DNA of 50,510 nucleotides from Clostridiaceae bacterium (GTDB taxonomy: Bacteria; Bacillota; Clostridia; Peptostreptococcales; Natronincolaceae), in contig JAFIFG010000032.1 of the NCBI GenBank assembly GCA_020832135.1, forward strand, positions 1-50,510, written 5' to 3'. The notes under the pieces were generated by a model. That model ran no database searches. It was not told the DNA's origin and saw only the letters and a list, made by a program, of their open reading frames with translations. A program made the translations under genes and the position numbers. This document shows positions 43,584-50,510 of this stretch, piece by piece; position 1 is the stretch's first letter, and each line of letters opens with the position of its first letter.

Positions 43584-45183
43584 CTGATATCACCTCACAT
43601 TCTTCCCTCTGCTTTGTATTTATTATAGATTTAATTTTTTTAATGATATTTTCACATGCCCTTAAATTATACATGGCATTTTCCTTCAGAGCTGGATGTT
43701 CTTTAAATAAACCTATCTTCCGTGTCCATTGCTTTACTTCTTCTTCAAAATAATCTAAATCTTCAGCATTAGGAATGAAATAATCACAATTTAAACAATC
43801 ATATGTTTTATTTTTGCATCCTGTAATATCACTACATATACCATATTTCAATTTATGTGCTCTAGGATTTCTTAGTAATCTTTCCTCTAACGTATTATCA
43901 AGCTTTAAAATTTTTCCTTTGAAATATACTTCAGTTGTATTTTTATTATCTTCGTTTTCTTTTTTTCTATCATGTACTAACCGCTGTTTTTCTTTAAGCT
44001 TTTCCTTTTGACTATGATAATAAGACTTAATAATCATTTCTTCATTTTTGTGAGAAGTCAATTCTTTAACTTCTATAGGTGAAAATCCTTCATATAATCT
44101 ATCAGTAATAGCAGTATGCCTAAATTGATGGGATGTTATAGTGTAAATCCTTCCTTCTTTATCTGAAATACCGCATCTTTCACAAATTCTATTTAATTGG
44201 TATGTAACAATTTCAGGTTTAAGTATTATAACATCTTTCTCTTTACTAAACTTAATTTGCCCTGTTCTTTCATAGAGCTTATAATGAAACCTCCTTTTCC
44301 TATATGTAAATAGTAATCCCGTTTCCTCCTCATCAAGTTTATTCTGAGCTTGAAATGCCTCTTCTTGCTGTTTTTTAATTAAATCTAGTAAATATGCTCC
44401 ATGTCCATTATTGCTTAGATGAATTGCATTTATTTCTGGTTCTATATATCCCCCATTTTGTTTCCAAGAAGGAATGAAAATAGCATGGCTATCTTGATAT
44501 GCTTTAATACACTCTATATTCATTCCTATAATTTCACTTATTCTCAAAGGAATGCTTCTTGCTATCCAATAGAATGTTCTTATATAATCTGGGATTGGAG
44601 ATTCTTCATCTTTAAAAACGCAGTCCAATTGACTTGTAATATGTTCTGGAATATACTTATCTGGGCTTTTAATATCTTCTGTTTTAAAGGGGTTATCTTT
44701 TTTTACAGGATTCTTTTTATTAGCCTCTGTATAATTTATTAATCTATCAAAAAAAATATATAGTGTTGAACAATAGCCATGTTTAGTAAAGGTAGAGGTA
44801 TATTTATCATCTAAGTATTTGTAATAATCACTAATAATGCTCTTGTTTACATGCAAGATATCTATACCCTTATAATTTTTCTCTAGAAACTTTAAAAAAG
44901 TAGAAATGCCACTAGTATTACCTCTTAATGTTGATAATTTTTTCCTTTCATTATACCTAACTAATATAATAACTTTAGCAATTTTTTTATATTTCTCTGG
45001 AATTTTGGTGAAATAAATTTTGCAGCTATGATTTAATTGGGTTGCATTTCTGACTAATTTATCACATTCCCAGATATCATCTTCAAACTGAATATTGTTC
45101 CCCATCCAAAAAGTTGATTTCTTTAAATTGTCGATTTCTTTAAAACTATAATCTTTTTTTATAATAACGTGGTTTTTCAACAA
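43567..45183 (-). CDS. Tyrosine recombinase, third of the operon
   Basis: Site-specific recombinase of about 538 residues. The catalytic domain has Arg in IPLRISEIIGMN, His-x-x-Arg in TSHQFRHTAIT, His in LTSHKNEEM, and the nucleophile Tyr in KSYYHSQ, a complete set. A Cys-rich tail (CSDITGCKNKTYDCLNCDYF) looks like a zinc-binding module, as in the second recombinase. The start is TTG 45183 with GAGGAGTG ten bases upstream. Tn554 itself has only two recombinases, so this is an additional, TnpB-like member. All three may be needed for integration. Confidence 0.83.
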   Translation of the reverse strand: MLKNHVIIKKDYSFKEIDNLKKSTFWMGNNIQFEDDIWECDKLVRNATQLNHSCKIYFTKIPEKYKKIAKVIILVRYNERKKLSTLRGNTSGISTFLKFLEKNYKGIDILHVNKSIISDYYKYLDDKYTSTFTKHGYCSTLYIFFDRLINYTEANKKNPVKKDNPFKTEDIKSPDKYIPEHITSQLDCVFKDEESPIPDYIRTFYWIARSIPLRISEIIGMNIECIKAYQDSHAIFIPSWKQNGGYIEPEINAIHLSNNGHGAYLLDLIKKQQEEAFQAQNKLDEEETGLLFTYRKRRFHYKLYERTGQIKFSKEKDVIILKPEIVTYQLNRICERCGISDKEGRIYTITSHQFRHTAITDRLYEGFSPIEVKELTSHKNEEMIIKSYYHSQKEKLKEKQRLVHDRKKENEDNKNTTEVYFKGKILKLDNTLEERLLRNPRAHKLKYGICSDITGCKNKTYDCLNCDYFIPNAEDLDYFEEEVKQWTRKIGLFKEHPALKENAMYNLRACENIIKKIKSIINTKQREECEVISGEEIT

Positions 45184-45196
45184 ATTATGTCACTCC

Positions 45197-47458
45197 TCAA
45201 TAGTCTTGGCTTTCAATTTTACTTATTATATCTTTATATAGATTCAAAAAATGCACTTCTTTTTCGTACTCCCTAAAATCCCTATAAACATCATAGTTTA
45301 TTTCTTCCTTTCTATATATTTCTTCTAACTGATAAACTATTTTCTGCTGTTCATCTTTTAAACTAATCCATTCAGACAAATATTTTTTACCTGTACATAG
45401 CTTATTGCATTCTGTACAATTGCTTTTACCTACTTTCTTGCCACATTCTCCTTCTGATATATGCTTTGTACAATAGCCTAATAAAACATTTCGATTATTT
45501 AATCTGAAATCGATATACAGGGCTTTTCTTTCCTCTTCGGTATACAGCTGTAGTTGTTCATCCCCTACCGCAACTTCAAATTTTTTCTTGAAGAAATCAG
45601 TATTAAGTTGTTTTAGAGTCATTCTCCTAACTTCATCATAATATTTTCTTGATGTCCTACTGCTTAAATGACCTAGCTGATAAGATATCTCTGCTCTAGT
45701 TGCTCCATTTTCTATCATATTTGTAATAGTGGTTTTTCTAAACTGCTTAGTAGTCAAATGCCATAGTTCTCCATCATAATCTCTAATATCATACTTTTTA
45801 ATTAGCCTTCTAATTGCATTCAAAAACCCCTTCCCTTCTGTTAATGCAGGTTTATAATATTCTCTCTTATGAATAAATATAAAGGTTAACAAGTGCTCTT
45901 CTCTAAGTTCTTTTGTTCTTTCGCATTGTTCTTTAATGACCTTAGCTATTTCCTTGGGTATTATTATTGTATTTTTTTCTGACCTCGATTGTTTTCTAAT
46001 GTGCATTAATGATTTATAGGGAGTATATTTTAATAACATTAAACTTTCCCACTCCGTACTTTCTAAACAGTCTTCCTCTAGGTGAATTACTTCCTTTAAT
46101 CTTAGTCCAGTTACTGAGAAAATATAATATATAAGTTGATACCTTGGCTCTAGTTCTTGGAGATGCTTCATTATTTGTTCATCAACTATATCTGGTATAA
46201 TTTCAGTACCTTTATGCATATTGCTAGTATTGTAAAACGCATAGGTATTAAATAAATTATTTTTAGGTATTTGTGTAATCAGTTTATTTTTTTTAGCATA
46301 ATTAATTAAAAAATCTGTAGTCTGTCTACAAATTCCTATAATCTTCGTCATCGTGGCTACACTTACACCATTGTTACTATCCTTTTGTTCATAATGCTTT
46401 TTATAATCATTTTCTAAATGTGCCACTAGCGCTCTTATATGCTCTATTTTGACTTTTGCTAGGCTGTCTATTTTAGGGTCATACCTGACAAAAAAATTTA
46501 GCGCAACTATAAGTTCATAAAATGCTGTATCATTAAGTGATTTATTTTTTTCAAATCTATACTTCATAAATAGTTTTGCTTCATACCTCAAATGCTCACC
46601 TTGTATTTTTGTAAAATCGTAAGTAGCTGAATGAAGACTTGGTCCGTGCATCCAATAAAATTTCCAAATATCATTGTTTATTTTCATTTGCTGATAATTG
46701 GTTGTAGTAAAAATTTTACATTGTTTATTATATTCTTCATCAACATACTTACTAATTACATTAATATATTTTTCTACTAATACCCTACTATTTTTTCTAC
46801 TTATAACGATACTTCTTCCAAAAATCATCTTACTTATTTTAGTTAAAGTAATAGTTTCTCTTTGCTCAGTAAATTTAGAACCAAAATAATTGATATAGTT
46901 CTTTAACAAGTCCTTATCAGCGGAAAATACTACATCATGAACTATATATTCAGGAATTGTTTTTGTTAACTGGTCTAGTGCTCTAGTCTGCTCCATATAT
47001 TGCAGAATAATTTTTCTGCTGTAGCATTGAAATTGCTTTTCAATAAGTTCCTTTATAGCATCACTATAAATAGCTATATTATTTTGTCTATGCGACTTTT
47101 TACCAATTATCATCTTTAATACGTATCTCCACTGCCCTTTGTACTTTTTTTTGCAGGAAAAATATTGTTCTTCTAAACATTTTATTAGAAAGTAATCTAT
47201 ATACGGGACAATTATTTCACTAGAAAATAGGAAGAATAACTTTAATATATTTGTTGTTCCTATCTCTTCAGTAAGTTTAATTAAGTCCAACTTGTTGTTC
47301 AGCTTGTATTCAATATTATGAATCAATTTTCTTAGCAACTCTTCTGATTCGTATTTACACATTTGATAATCTAAATTAACAAATCCATCATTAATTTTCC
47401 ATGTTGAATAACAGTGTCGTATTTTAGGGTTATATTTTTCAACTAGTTTTATCTCCAT
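45197..47458 (-). CDS. Tyrosine recombinase, TnpB-like
   Basis: Large recombinase of 753 residues. An N-terminal region of about 400 residues precedes the catalytic domain: Arg in VTGLRLKEVIHLEED, the HxxR position in TTKQFRKTTIT, where Lys replaces His, His in YQLGHLSS, and Tyr in SRKYYDEV. A tail with CTKHISEGECGKKVG and CTECNKLCTG may bind zinc. Its length and order after the TnpA-like gene match TnpB of Tn554 (630 residues). The Lys substitution may reduce or alter activity. ATG 47458 overlaps the upstream gene by 20 bases. Confidence 0.82.
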   Translation of the reverse strand: MEIKLVEKYNPKIRHCYSTWKINDGFVNLDYQMCKYESEELLRKLIHNIEYKLNNKLDLIKLTEEIGTTNILKLFFLFSSEIIVPYIDYFLIKCLEEQYFSCKKKYKGQWRYVLKMIIGKKSHRQNNIAIYSDAIKELIEKQFQCYSRKIILQYMEQTRALDQLTKTIPEYIVHDVVFSADKDLLKNYINYFGSKFTEQRETITLTKISKMIFGRSIVISRKNSRVLVEKYINVISKYVDEEYNKQCKIFTTTNYQQMKINNDIWKFYWMHGPSLHSATYDFTKIQGEHLRYEAKLFMKYRFEKNKSLNDTAFYELIVALNFFVRYDPKIDSLAKVKIEHIRALVAHLENDYKKHYEQKDSNNGVSVATMTKIIGICRQTTDFLINYAKKNKLITQIPKNNLFNTYAFYNTSNMHKGTEIIPDIVDEQIMKHLQELEPRYQLIYYIFSVTGLRLKEVIHLEEDCLESTEWESLMLLKYTPYKSLMHIRKQSRSEKNTIIIPKEIAKVIKEQCERTKELREEHLLTFIFIHKREYYKPALTEGKGFLNAIRRLIKKYDIRDYDGELWHLTTKQFRKTTITNMIENGATRAEISYQLGHLSSRTSRKYYDEVRRMTLKQLNTDFFKKKFEVAVGDEQLQLYTEEERKALYIDFRLNNRNVLLGYCTKHISEGECGKKVGKSNCTECNKLCTGKKYLSEWISLKDEQQKIVYQLEEIYRKEEINYDVYRDFREYEKEVHFLNLYKDIISKIESQDY

Positions 47459-48590
47459 TTGACCTCTTCCTCTTTTTATTTATTTTCTCAGCCGCTGTTT
47501 TAGCAATAATTTTATTTTCATGATTCCTATAAGGCTCTAAACTATCAATGCTTTTCCAACCCATTATTTCTAATATCTGTGCATCACTTAAGTTATCCTC
47601 AGGATACAGAACTTGATGTTTGAGCAAATCCATAGTCTTCGTACTTCTTCCACTATGTGTTCTAATTTTTTCGGGTGATATTCCAGCCCTTGCAGCACAT
47701 TTTTTCAATACACCATAATAATTTCTATAACCTATTGACAGTCCCTGATATTTACCTTTTTTTATATTTATGAATAGGTATTCTATAATTTTATGAGACT
47801 CAATCTCTGCATCAGCTCTTTCTGTAAAAATATAATCATCAATTACTTTACATGTAGCTTCTGGTAATTGTATACTTCTTAGCCATTTGCTTTTAGACCT
47901 ACTTGGTTTTAACTCTTTATCGTCGCTACTATAATCTTCTAATTTAATACTTATTACTTCATCTATTCTCATTCCTTCTAACATACATAAAAACATCGCT
48001 TTATCTCGTAAATTATTAAAATTGCTTAATATTGCTTCAATTTCTTCATCGGTATACCATTTTATATATTCCTTAGTTGGCTTTAATGTTTTAATATATA
48101 CATCAATTATTGAACTATAATCTTTGCTCCATATTTGTCCATAATAATATGATTTTTTTGCTCCTATCTGTGAAACTTTACGTTTAAATTCTACATCTAA
48201 GTTCTCAACTTCATCTTCTAACCATTTATAAAATCCAGTAATAACCGATAGGTTTTTTCTAATTGTTCCATAGGTTACTGATGCTTTAAAGCTAAGTACA
48301 TCTACATCATACAGATTTTTATATATTAAAAACTTAATGTAATTTTTAATGTCTTTATTACTGGCGTATAAATAGCTGATATCCTTTAAGTCTAAAAAAT
48401 TTAGGAATTTAACTAATTCATTAGCATATGTTTTTCCAGTATTTAAACACTTAAAACTTTTTTCATCTAACCATTCATTAACGTCAAATAATGGTATTCC
48501 TCCATCTGTTATAAACCATCTATAAATACTTTCCTCTTCACCTGTTGGTAGCTTAGCTAATACAACTTTGAATCTCTTCTCATTCATCAT
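47439..48590 (-). CDS. Tyrosine recombinase, TnpA-like
   Basis: First recombinase of the operon, 383 residues, close to TnpA of Tn554 (361). It has an N-terminal SAM-like core-binding domain and a catalytic domain with Arg in LEGMRIDEVISIKL, HxxR in RTHSGRSTKT, Trp in MGWKS where the second His usually stands, and Tyr in SLEPYRNHEN. A Trp at that position occurs in active family members. ATG 48590 has GGAG upstream. The downstream gene starts within it. A strong promoter and a terminator hairpin lie upstream, possibly for attenuation. Confidence 0.85.
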   Translation of the reverse strand: MMNEKRFKVVLAKLPTGEEESIYRWFITDGGIPLFDVNEWLDEKSFKCLNTGKTYANELVKFLNFLDLKDISYLYASNKDIKNYIKFLIYKNLYDVDVLSFKASVTYGTIRKNLSVITGFYKWLEDEVENLDVEFKRKVSQIGAKKSYYYGQIWSKDYSSIIDVYIKTLKPTKEYIKWYTDEEIEAILSNFNNLRDKAMFLCMLEGMRIDEVISIKLEDYSSDDKELKPSRSKSKWLRSIQLPEATCKVIDDYIFTERADAEIESHKIIEYLFINIKKGKYQGLSIGYRNYYGVLKKCAARAGISPEKIRTHSGRSTKTMDLLKHQVLYPEDNLSDAQILEIMGWKSIDSLEPYRNHENKIIAKTAAEKINKKRKRSNGDKTS

Positions 48591-48840
48591 TTTTGCTTAC
48601 TCCTTTAATCTTAAATGTTTTCTTTTGCATCTGATTTAATTTCTCATCCATAAACTACATGAATAAATAGCTATCCTTTCCTTTTAAAACGAGTAAAGAG
48701 TGTAAATTTAAAGATTTAGCAGTTGTAAAACCTTTAAATTTCTCTTATCGTCTCAAGTGAATGTTACCTATACCTTATTGCCAATAGCAGTTGTCTTTGA
48801 GATTATCAATTAGCTTCTTCGTGCATTTTTCAAAAAAAAC
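48591..48840. other. Leader between the attenuator hairpin and tnpA
   Basis: About 250 bases with no ORF that I can support. It may be the leader of the recombinase messenger if transcription reads through the upstream terminator. Confidence 0.4.
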
Positions 48841-48911
48841 AAGCAGGATTTACTTTTGCCTTAAAACAACACTTAGTCGTTTTTTTTTCTAGGCAAAAAT
48901 AAATCCTGCTT
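48841..48911 (-). terminator. Strong hairpin upstream of tnpA (terminator/attenuator)
   Basis: Arms of 21 bases (48841-48861 and 48891-48911; 20 of 21 match) flank a 29-base loop that can pair further (AAAACGAC with GTTGTTTT). On the - strand a run of eight T follows (after CTTG). It lies about 35 bases past the expected start of transcription from the promoter at 48947-48975. Confidence 0.75.
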
Positions 48912-48946
48912 AATTATAATTAACTACTATATTTACTTTTTCAAAA

Positions 48947-48975
48947 ATTCTACTATAATAACTACAGTTTGTCAA
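48947..48975 (-). promoter_or_regulatory. Strong promoter upstream of the recombinase operon
   Basis: Read on the - strand: TTGACA (48975-48970), a 17-base spacer, and TAGAAT (48952-48947). It is one of the best sigma-A matches in the window. The transcript would start about 48940 and reach the hairpin at 48911-48841, making a small RNA of about 110 bases, or tnpA messenger on readthrough. Confidence 0.72.
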
Positions 48976-49310
48976 TATAGGTAATTGGATATTAAATATC
49001 TAATCCATCTAGTTAAATAAATTCTATCTGTTTTTCTGTAACATATGAACAGTAATACATTATAGTAGTAACCTATAATATTTTTACCTCCCCCCTTTAG
49101 GTTATATTGTTTATTTTTTCTTTTTCGAGAATAAGTATCTACTGATAAAAATATTAATCAGTTTTTTGTTTGGCTTATATTACTGCCTCTTTTTCTAATA
49201 TAGTATATATTTTAGTAATTACTCACCATTATGCAAAGTAGTTATTAGAATATATTGATTTGTGTTTTTGATTATAATATTATTATAGTTTCTATCAACT
49301 AAATATAACT
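48976..49310. other. Right end of the element, non-coding
   Basis: About 335 bases up to the right junction. On the - strand a purine-rich AAAGGGGGGAGG (near 49087-49098) resembles a ribosome binding site, but no start codon follows at the right distance. No gene is supported. Confidence 0.4.
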
Positions 49311-49314
49311 CCGA
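49311..49314. other. Right attachment core
   Basis: CCGA at the junction between element sequence (ending AAATATAACT) and AIM24 5' sequence (AGAACCCAGAGCC, + strand). It matches the left core. Confidence 0.75.
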
Positions 49315-49681
49315 AGAACCCAGAGCCTAAGCGTTTTTGAAAGGCAATCTCTAATTCTACACCTTCTGTACTACAAAGAAAAGCTCTTTTCTGACAAACA
49401 ATAGATTGTTTACTAACATCTATTGCTACAATATGTCCTGGAAATGTATGGCCAAAGGCAATACATTCTCCATCTTTTTCAGCTTTGAAAAAATTTAAAA
49501 ATCCGCTTTCTCCCATCATCTTTCTTTTGAAAAAGCCACCAACACCACCATCCATACTGGTTTTCATTTCTATTGTACTGTCCATCCATTTCATTGCCCC
49601 AGCTTGAGATTTGATGACCTCTCCTTTTTTAAGTGTTAATTGTACTAGTGGCATGACACTGCCTAAGATTTTATATTCCAT
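49315..49681 (-). pseudogene. AIM24/TIGR00266 family gene, 5' part (split by the mobile element)
   Basis: N-terminal part of an AIM24-family protein, about 122 residues: MEYKILGSVMPLVQL, GEVIKSQAGAMKWMD and the TFPGHIVAIDV and EIAFQKRLGSGFFG segments typical of the family. The true start is ATG 49681, after GAGAGGAG; upstream codons to 49705 lack a site. The frame passes the junction and ends after five residues in the element (stop at 49295). The natural next residues, [10 protein letters not shown], are found at 31549 on the same strand. A truncated product could be made from its own promoter. Confidence 0.9.
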
Positions 49682-49812
49682 TGCTTGTCTCCTCTCTTTT
49701 TTCATATAATTTGTTGTTTTATTTCTTATTTATATTACTTATATTAAGTATTTAAATACTCTCTAGAGTTCTGTATTTCATCTCTAAAACCCTTTTTATA
49801 TATAAATAATAA

Positions 49813-49859
49813 AGAAGCACACTCTTTTTATTATTATATGAAAAAGAAATGTGCTTTAT
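49813..49859 (-). terminator. Hairpin after the small coiled-coil gene
   Basis: AAGCACA-C-TCTTTTT pairs with AAAAAGA-AA-TGTGCTT around an AT loop. It lies just after the stop of the gene that ends at 49862, and has T-rich sequence on the - side. Confidence 0.55.
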
Positions 49860-49861
49860 TT

Positions 49862-50116
49862 TCAATCATTATTTAATCTCTCTAAACGTCTTTGTAATTC
49901 ATCAATTTCCCGTTTAATCTGTTTTTTTTCTGCTTCTCTTTCTTCTATAAACTCCTCTGTATCAGCTATAGCCTCTAATATTTCACCAAAAATAGATATC
50001 CAACTGCCAATAATAGCTGCCTTTGCAGGGTTTTTTATTGATTTTGATGTTAATGTTGCAAACAAAGCAACTATTAAGGCTAAACTTTTAGCATCTACTG
50101 AATCGAATAACCCCAT
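49862..50116 (-). CDS. Small hypothetical protein with hydrophobic and coiled-coil parts
   Basis: Protein of 84 residues, not recognised. Residues 10-45 are hydrophobic (LALIVALFATLTSKSI, then AAIIGSWISIFGEILEAIA), perhaps one membrane segment or an amphipathic hairpin. Residues 55-82 are a strongly charged coiled coil (EEREAEKKQIKREIDELQRR). ATG 50116 has GGAGGGGG upstream, a strong site, so it is likely expressed. Similar small proteins in Firmicutes are often listed without function. Confidence 0.65.
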   Translation of the reverse strand: MGLFDSVDAKSLALIVALFATLTSKSIKNPAKAAIIGSWISIFGEILEAIADTEEFIEEREAEKKQIKREIDELQRRLERLNND

Positions 50117-50184
50117 AAAAATCCCCCTCCTATCTATATTTTATGTATGCTAGCTATTTTAGTGCTATTGAAGATAAAAATTTA

Positions 50185-50208
50185 AAGAGATACCCGAAGG
50201 CATCTCTT
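50185..50208 (-). terminator. Terminator of the dipeptidase gene
   Basis: On the - strand AAGAGATGCC pairs with GG(G)TATCTCTT, with a short TTC loop, followed by TTTAAATTTTT. Confidence 0.65.
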
Positions 50209-50252
50209 CATAACTTATTCTACTAATCAATTGTAAATCATTGGTTAGGTTT

Positions 50253-50510
50253 TTATATCAAAACCTCTTTAAATACTCTTAAAAAATTTCCATAGGCTAT
50301 TTTCTCTAAATCCTTTTCTCTATAGCCCTTCTTGACAAGATGATTTATCAGACCTTGAATATACCTAGCATTAGGCATATCCTTTATTTCTTTGTACTCT
50401 TGGTCTTGAATCCCTAAAGTCTCAGATCGTAAAAAATCACAAAAATCAAGGCCAAGTCCAATATGGTCTATCCCCACCATATCCACAATAACATCTATGT
50501 GATGAGATAG
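50253..50510 (-). CDS. Membrane dipeptidase (peptidase M19), C-terminal part, cut by the window end
   Basis: C-terminal 85 residues of a renal-dipeptidase-type (M19) metallopeptidase. The frame is open to the last base of the window. LSHHIDVIVDMVGIDHIGLGLDF carries the conserved His and Asp that complete the binuclear zinc site, and the end GYREKDLEKIAYGNFLRVFKEVL is the usual family end. It would hydrolyse dipeptides, often with D-residues. The ATG or GTG starts inside the visible part are not real starts. Confidence 0.85.
   Translation of the reverse strand, partial: LSHHIDVIVDMVGIDHIGLGLDFCDFLRSETLGIQDQEYKEIKDMPNARYIQGLINHLVKKGYREKDLEKIAYGNFLRVFKEVLI

Larger units (their letters stand above)
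31550..49310. mobile_element. Tn554-like integrative element with type I restriction-modification cargo
   Basis: A 17,761-base insertion in an AIM24-family gene. The boundaries come from the broken host gene: both junctions carry CCGA (31550-31553 and 49311-49314), and joining across one copy restores the FFGGEGF segment in frame. No target duplication longer than the 4-base core and no terminal inverted repeats are seen, as in Tn554-type elements. The right end encodes three tyrosine recombinases and a TnpC-like protein; the cargo comprises the hsdM-hsdS-orf-hsdR operon, a ParB-like gene and a DUF6075-like gene. Small promoter-terminator units lie near both ends. Both halves of the host gene keep close-to-normal sequence, which argues for a recent insertion (inference). 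Confidence 0.88.

Overview
The window comes from a low-GC Gram-positive anaerobe of the Clostridia, most like the Alkaliphilus/Natronincola group (inference). Support: AT-rich DNA, strong GGAGG-type ribosome binding sites, many TTG starts, a ferredoxin-dependent 2-oxoacid oxidoreductase, the siroheme-dependent heme pathway, a clostridial agr locus and a nickel-dependent LarA-family racemase. No rRNA, tRNA or CRISPR array was found.

Positions 1-16.2 kb are mostly chromosomal metabolism: a 3'-truncated DUF3798 lipoprotein, two FAD flavoproteins, an ahbC-ahbD-ahbA-ahbB heme operon, a MATE exporter, korAB, rarD, a 5'-truncated second copy of the malic enzyme gene ending at a REPIN/MITE-like hairpin, a YbaK-type deacylase, and a PadR regulator with a FtsW/RodA-like membrane protein behind an autoregulatory-looking operator. 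Positions 16.3-21.3 kb hold a complete-looking but damaged agr quorum-sensing locus: agrB-agrD on + and agrC-agrA convergent on -. agrA is frameshifted. The AgrD peptide has Ser where most have Cys. A 26-bp inverted repeat containing 21-bp-phased motifs lies upstream of agrBD, and small ORFs and secreted proteins lie on its other side. Positions 21.5-31.2 kb hold malic enzyme, LarA-family racemase (malate racemase candidate), a DJ-1/PfpI protein, a Zn/Mn ABC importer, a thiamine-binding protein, a DUF1874 (AcrIII-1 ring nuclease family) protein, thiol peroxidase and DNA polymerase IV.

The main discovery is at 31.55-49.31 kb. An AIM24/TIGR00266-family gene is split in two: its 5' part lies at 49315-49681 and its 3' part at 31237-31549. 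Both junctions carry CCGA, and removing the 17,761 bp between them restores an in-frame gene of 227 codons. The insert ends in an operon of three tyrosine recombinases and a small HTH/coiled-coil protein, resembling Tn554 tnpA-tnpB-tnpC with an extra recombinase. The recombinase operon has a strong promoter followed by an intrinsic terminator, which may be an attenuator or a small RNA. Cargo is a four-gene type I restriction-modification operon (hsdM-hsdS-orf-hsdR) whose third gene encodes an unfamiliar membrane protein with internal repeats and an SH3-like end, plus a ParB-like protein, a DUF6075-like protein and a small structured transcript at the left end. A 1.6-kb non-coding stretch with diverged repeats separates the cargo from the recombinases.

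After the element come a small coiled-coil protein and the end of a membrane dipeptidase running off the window.
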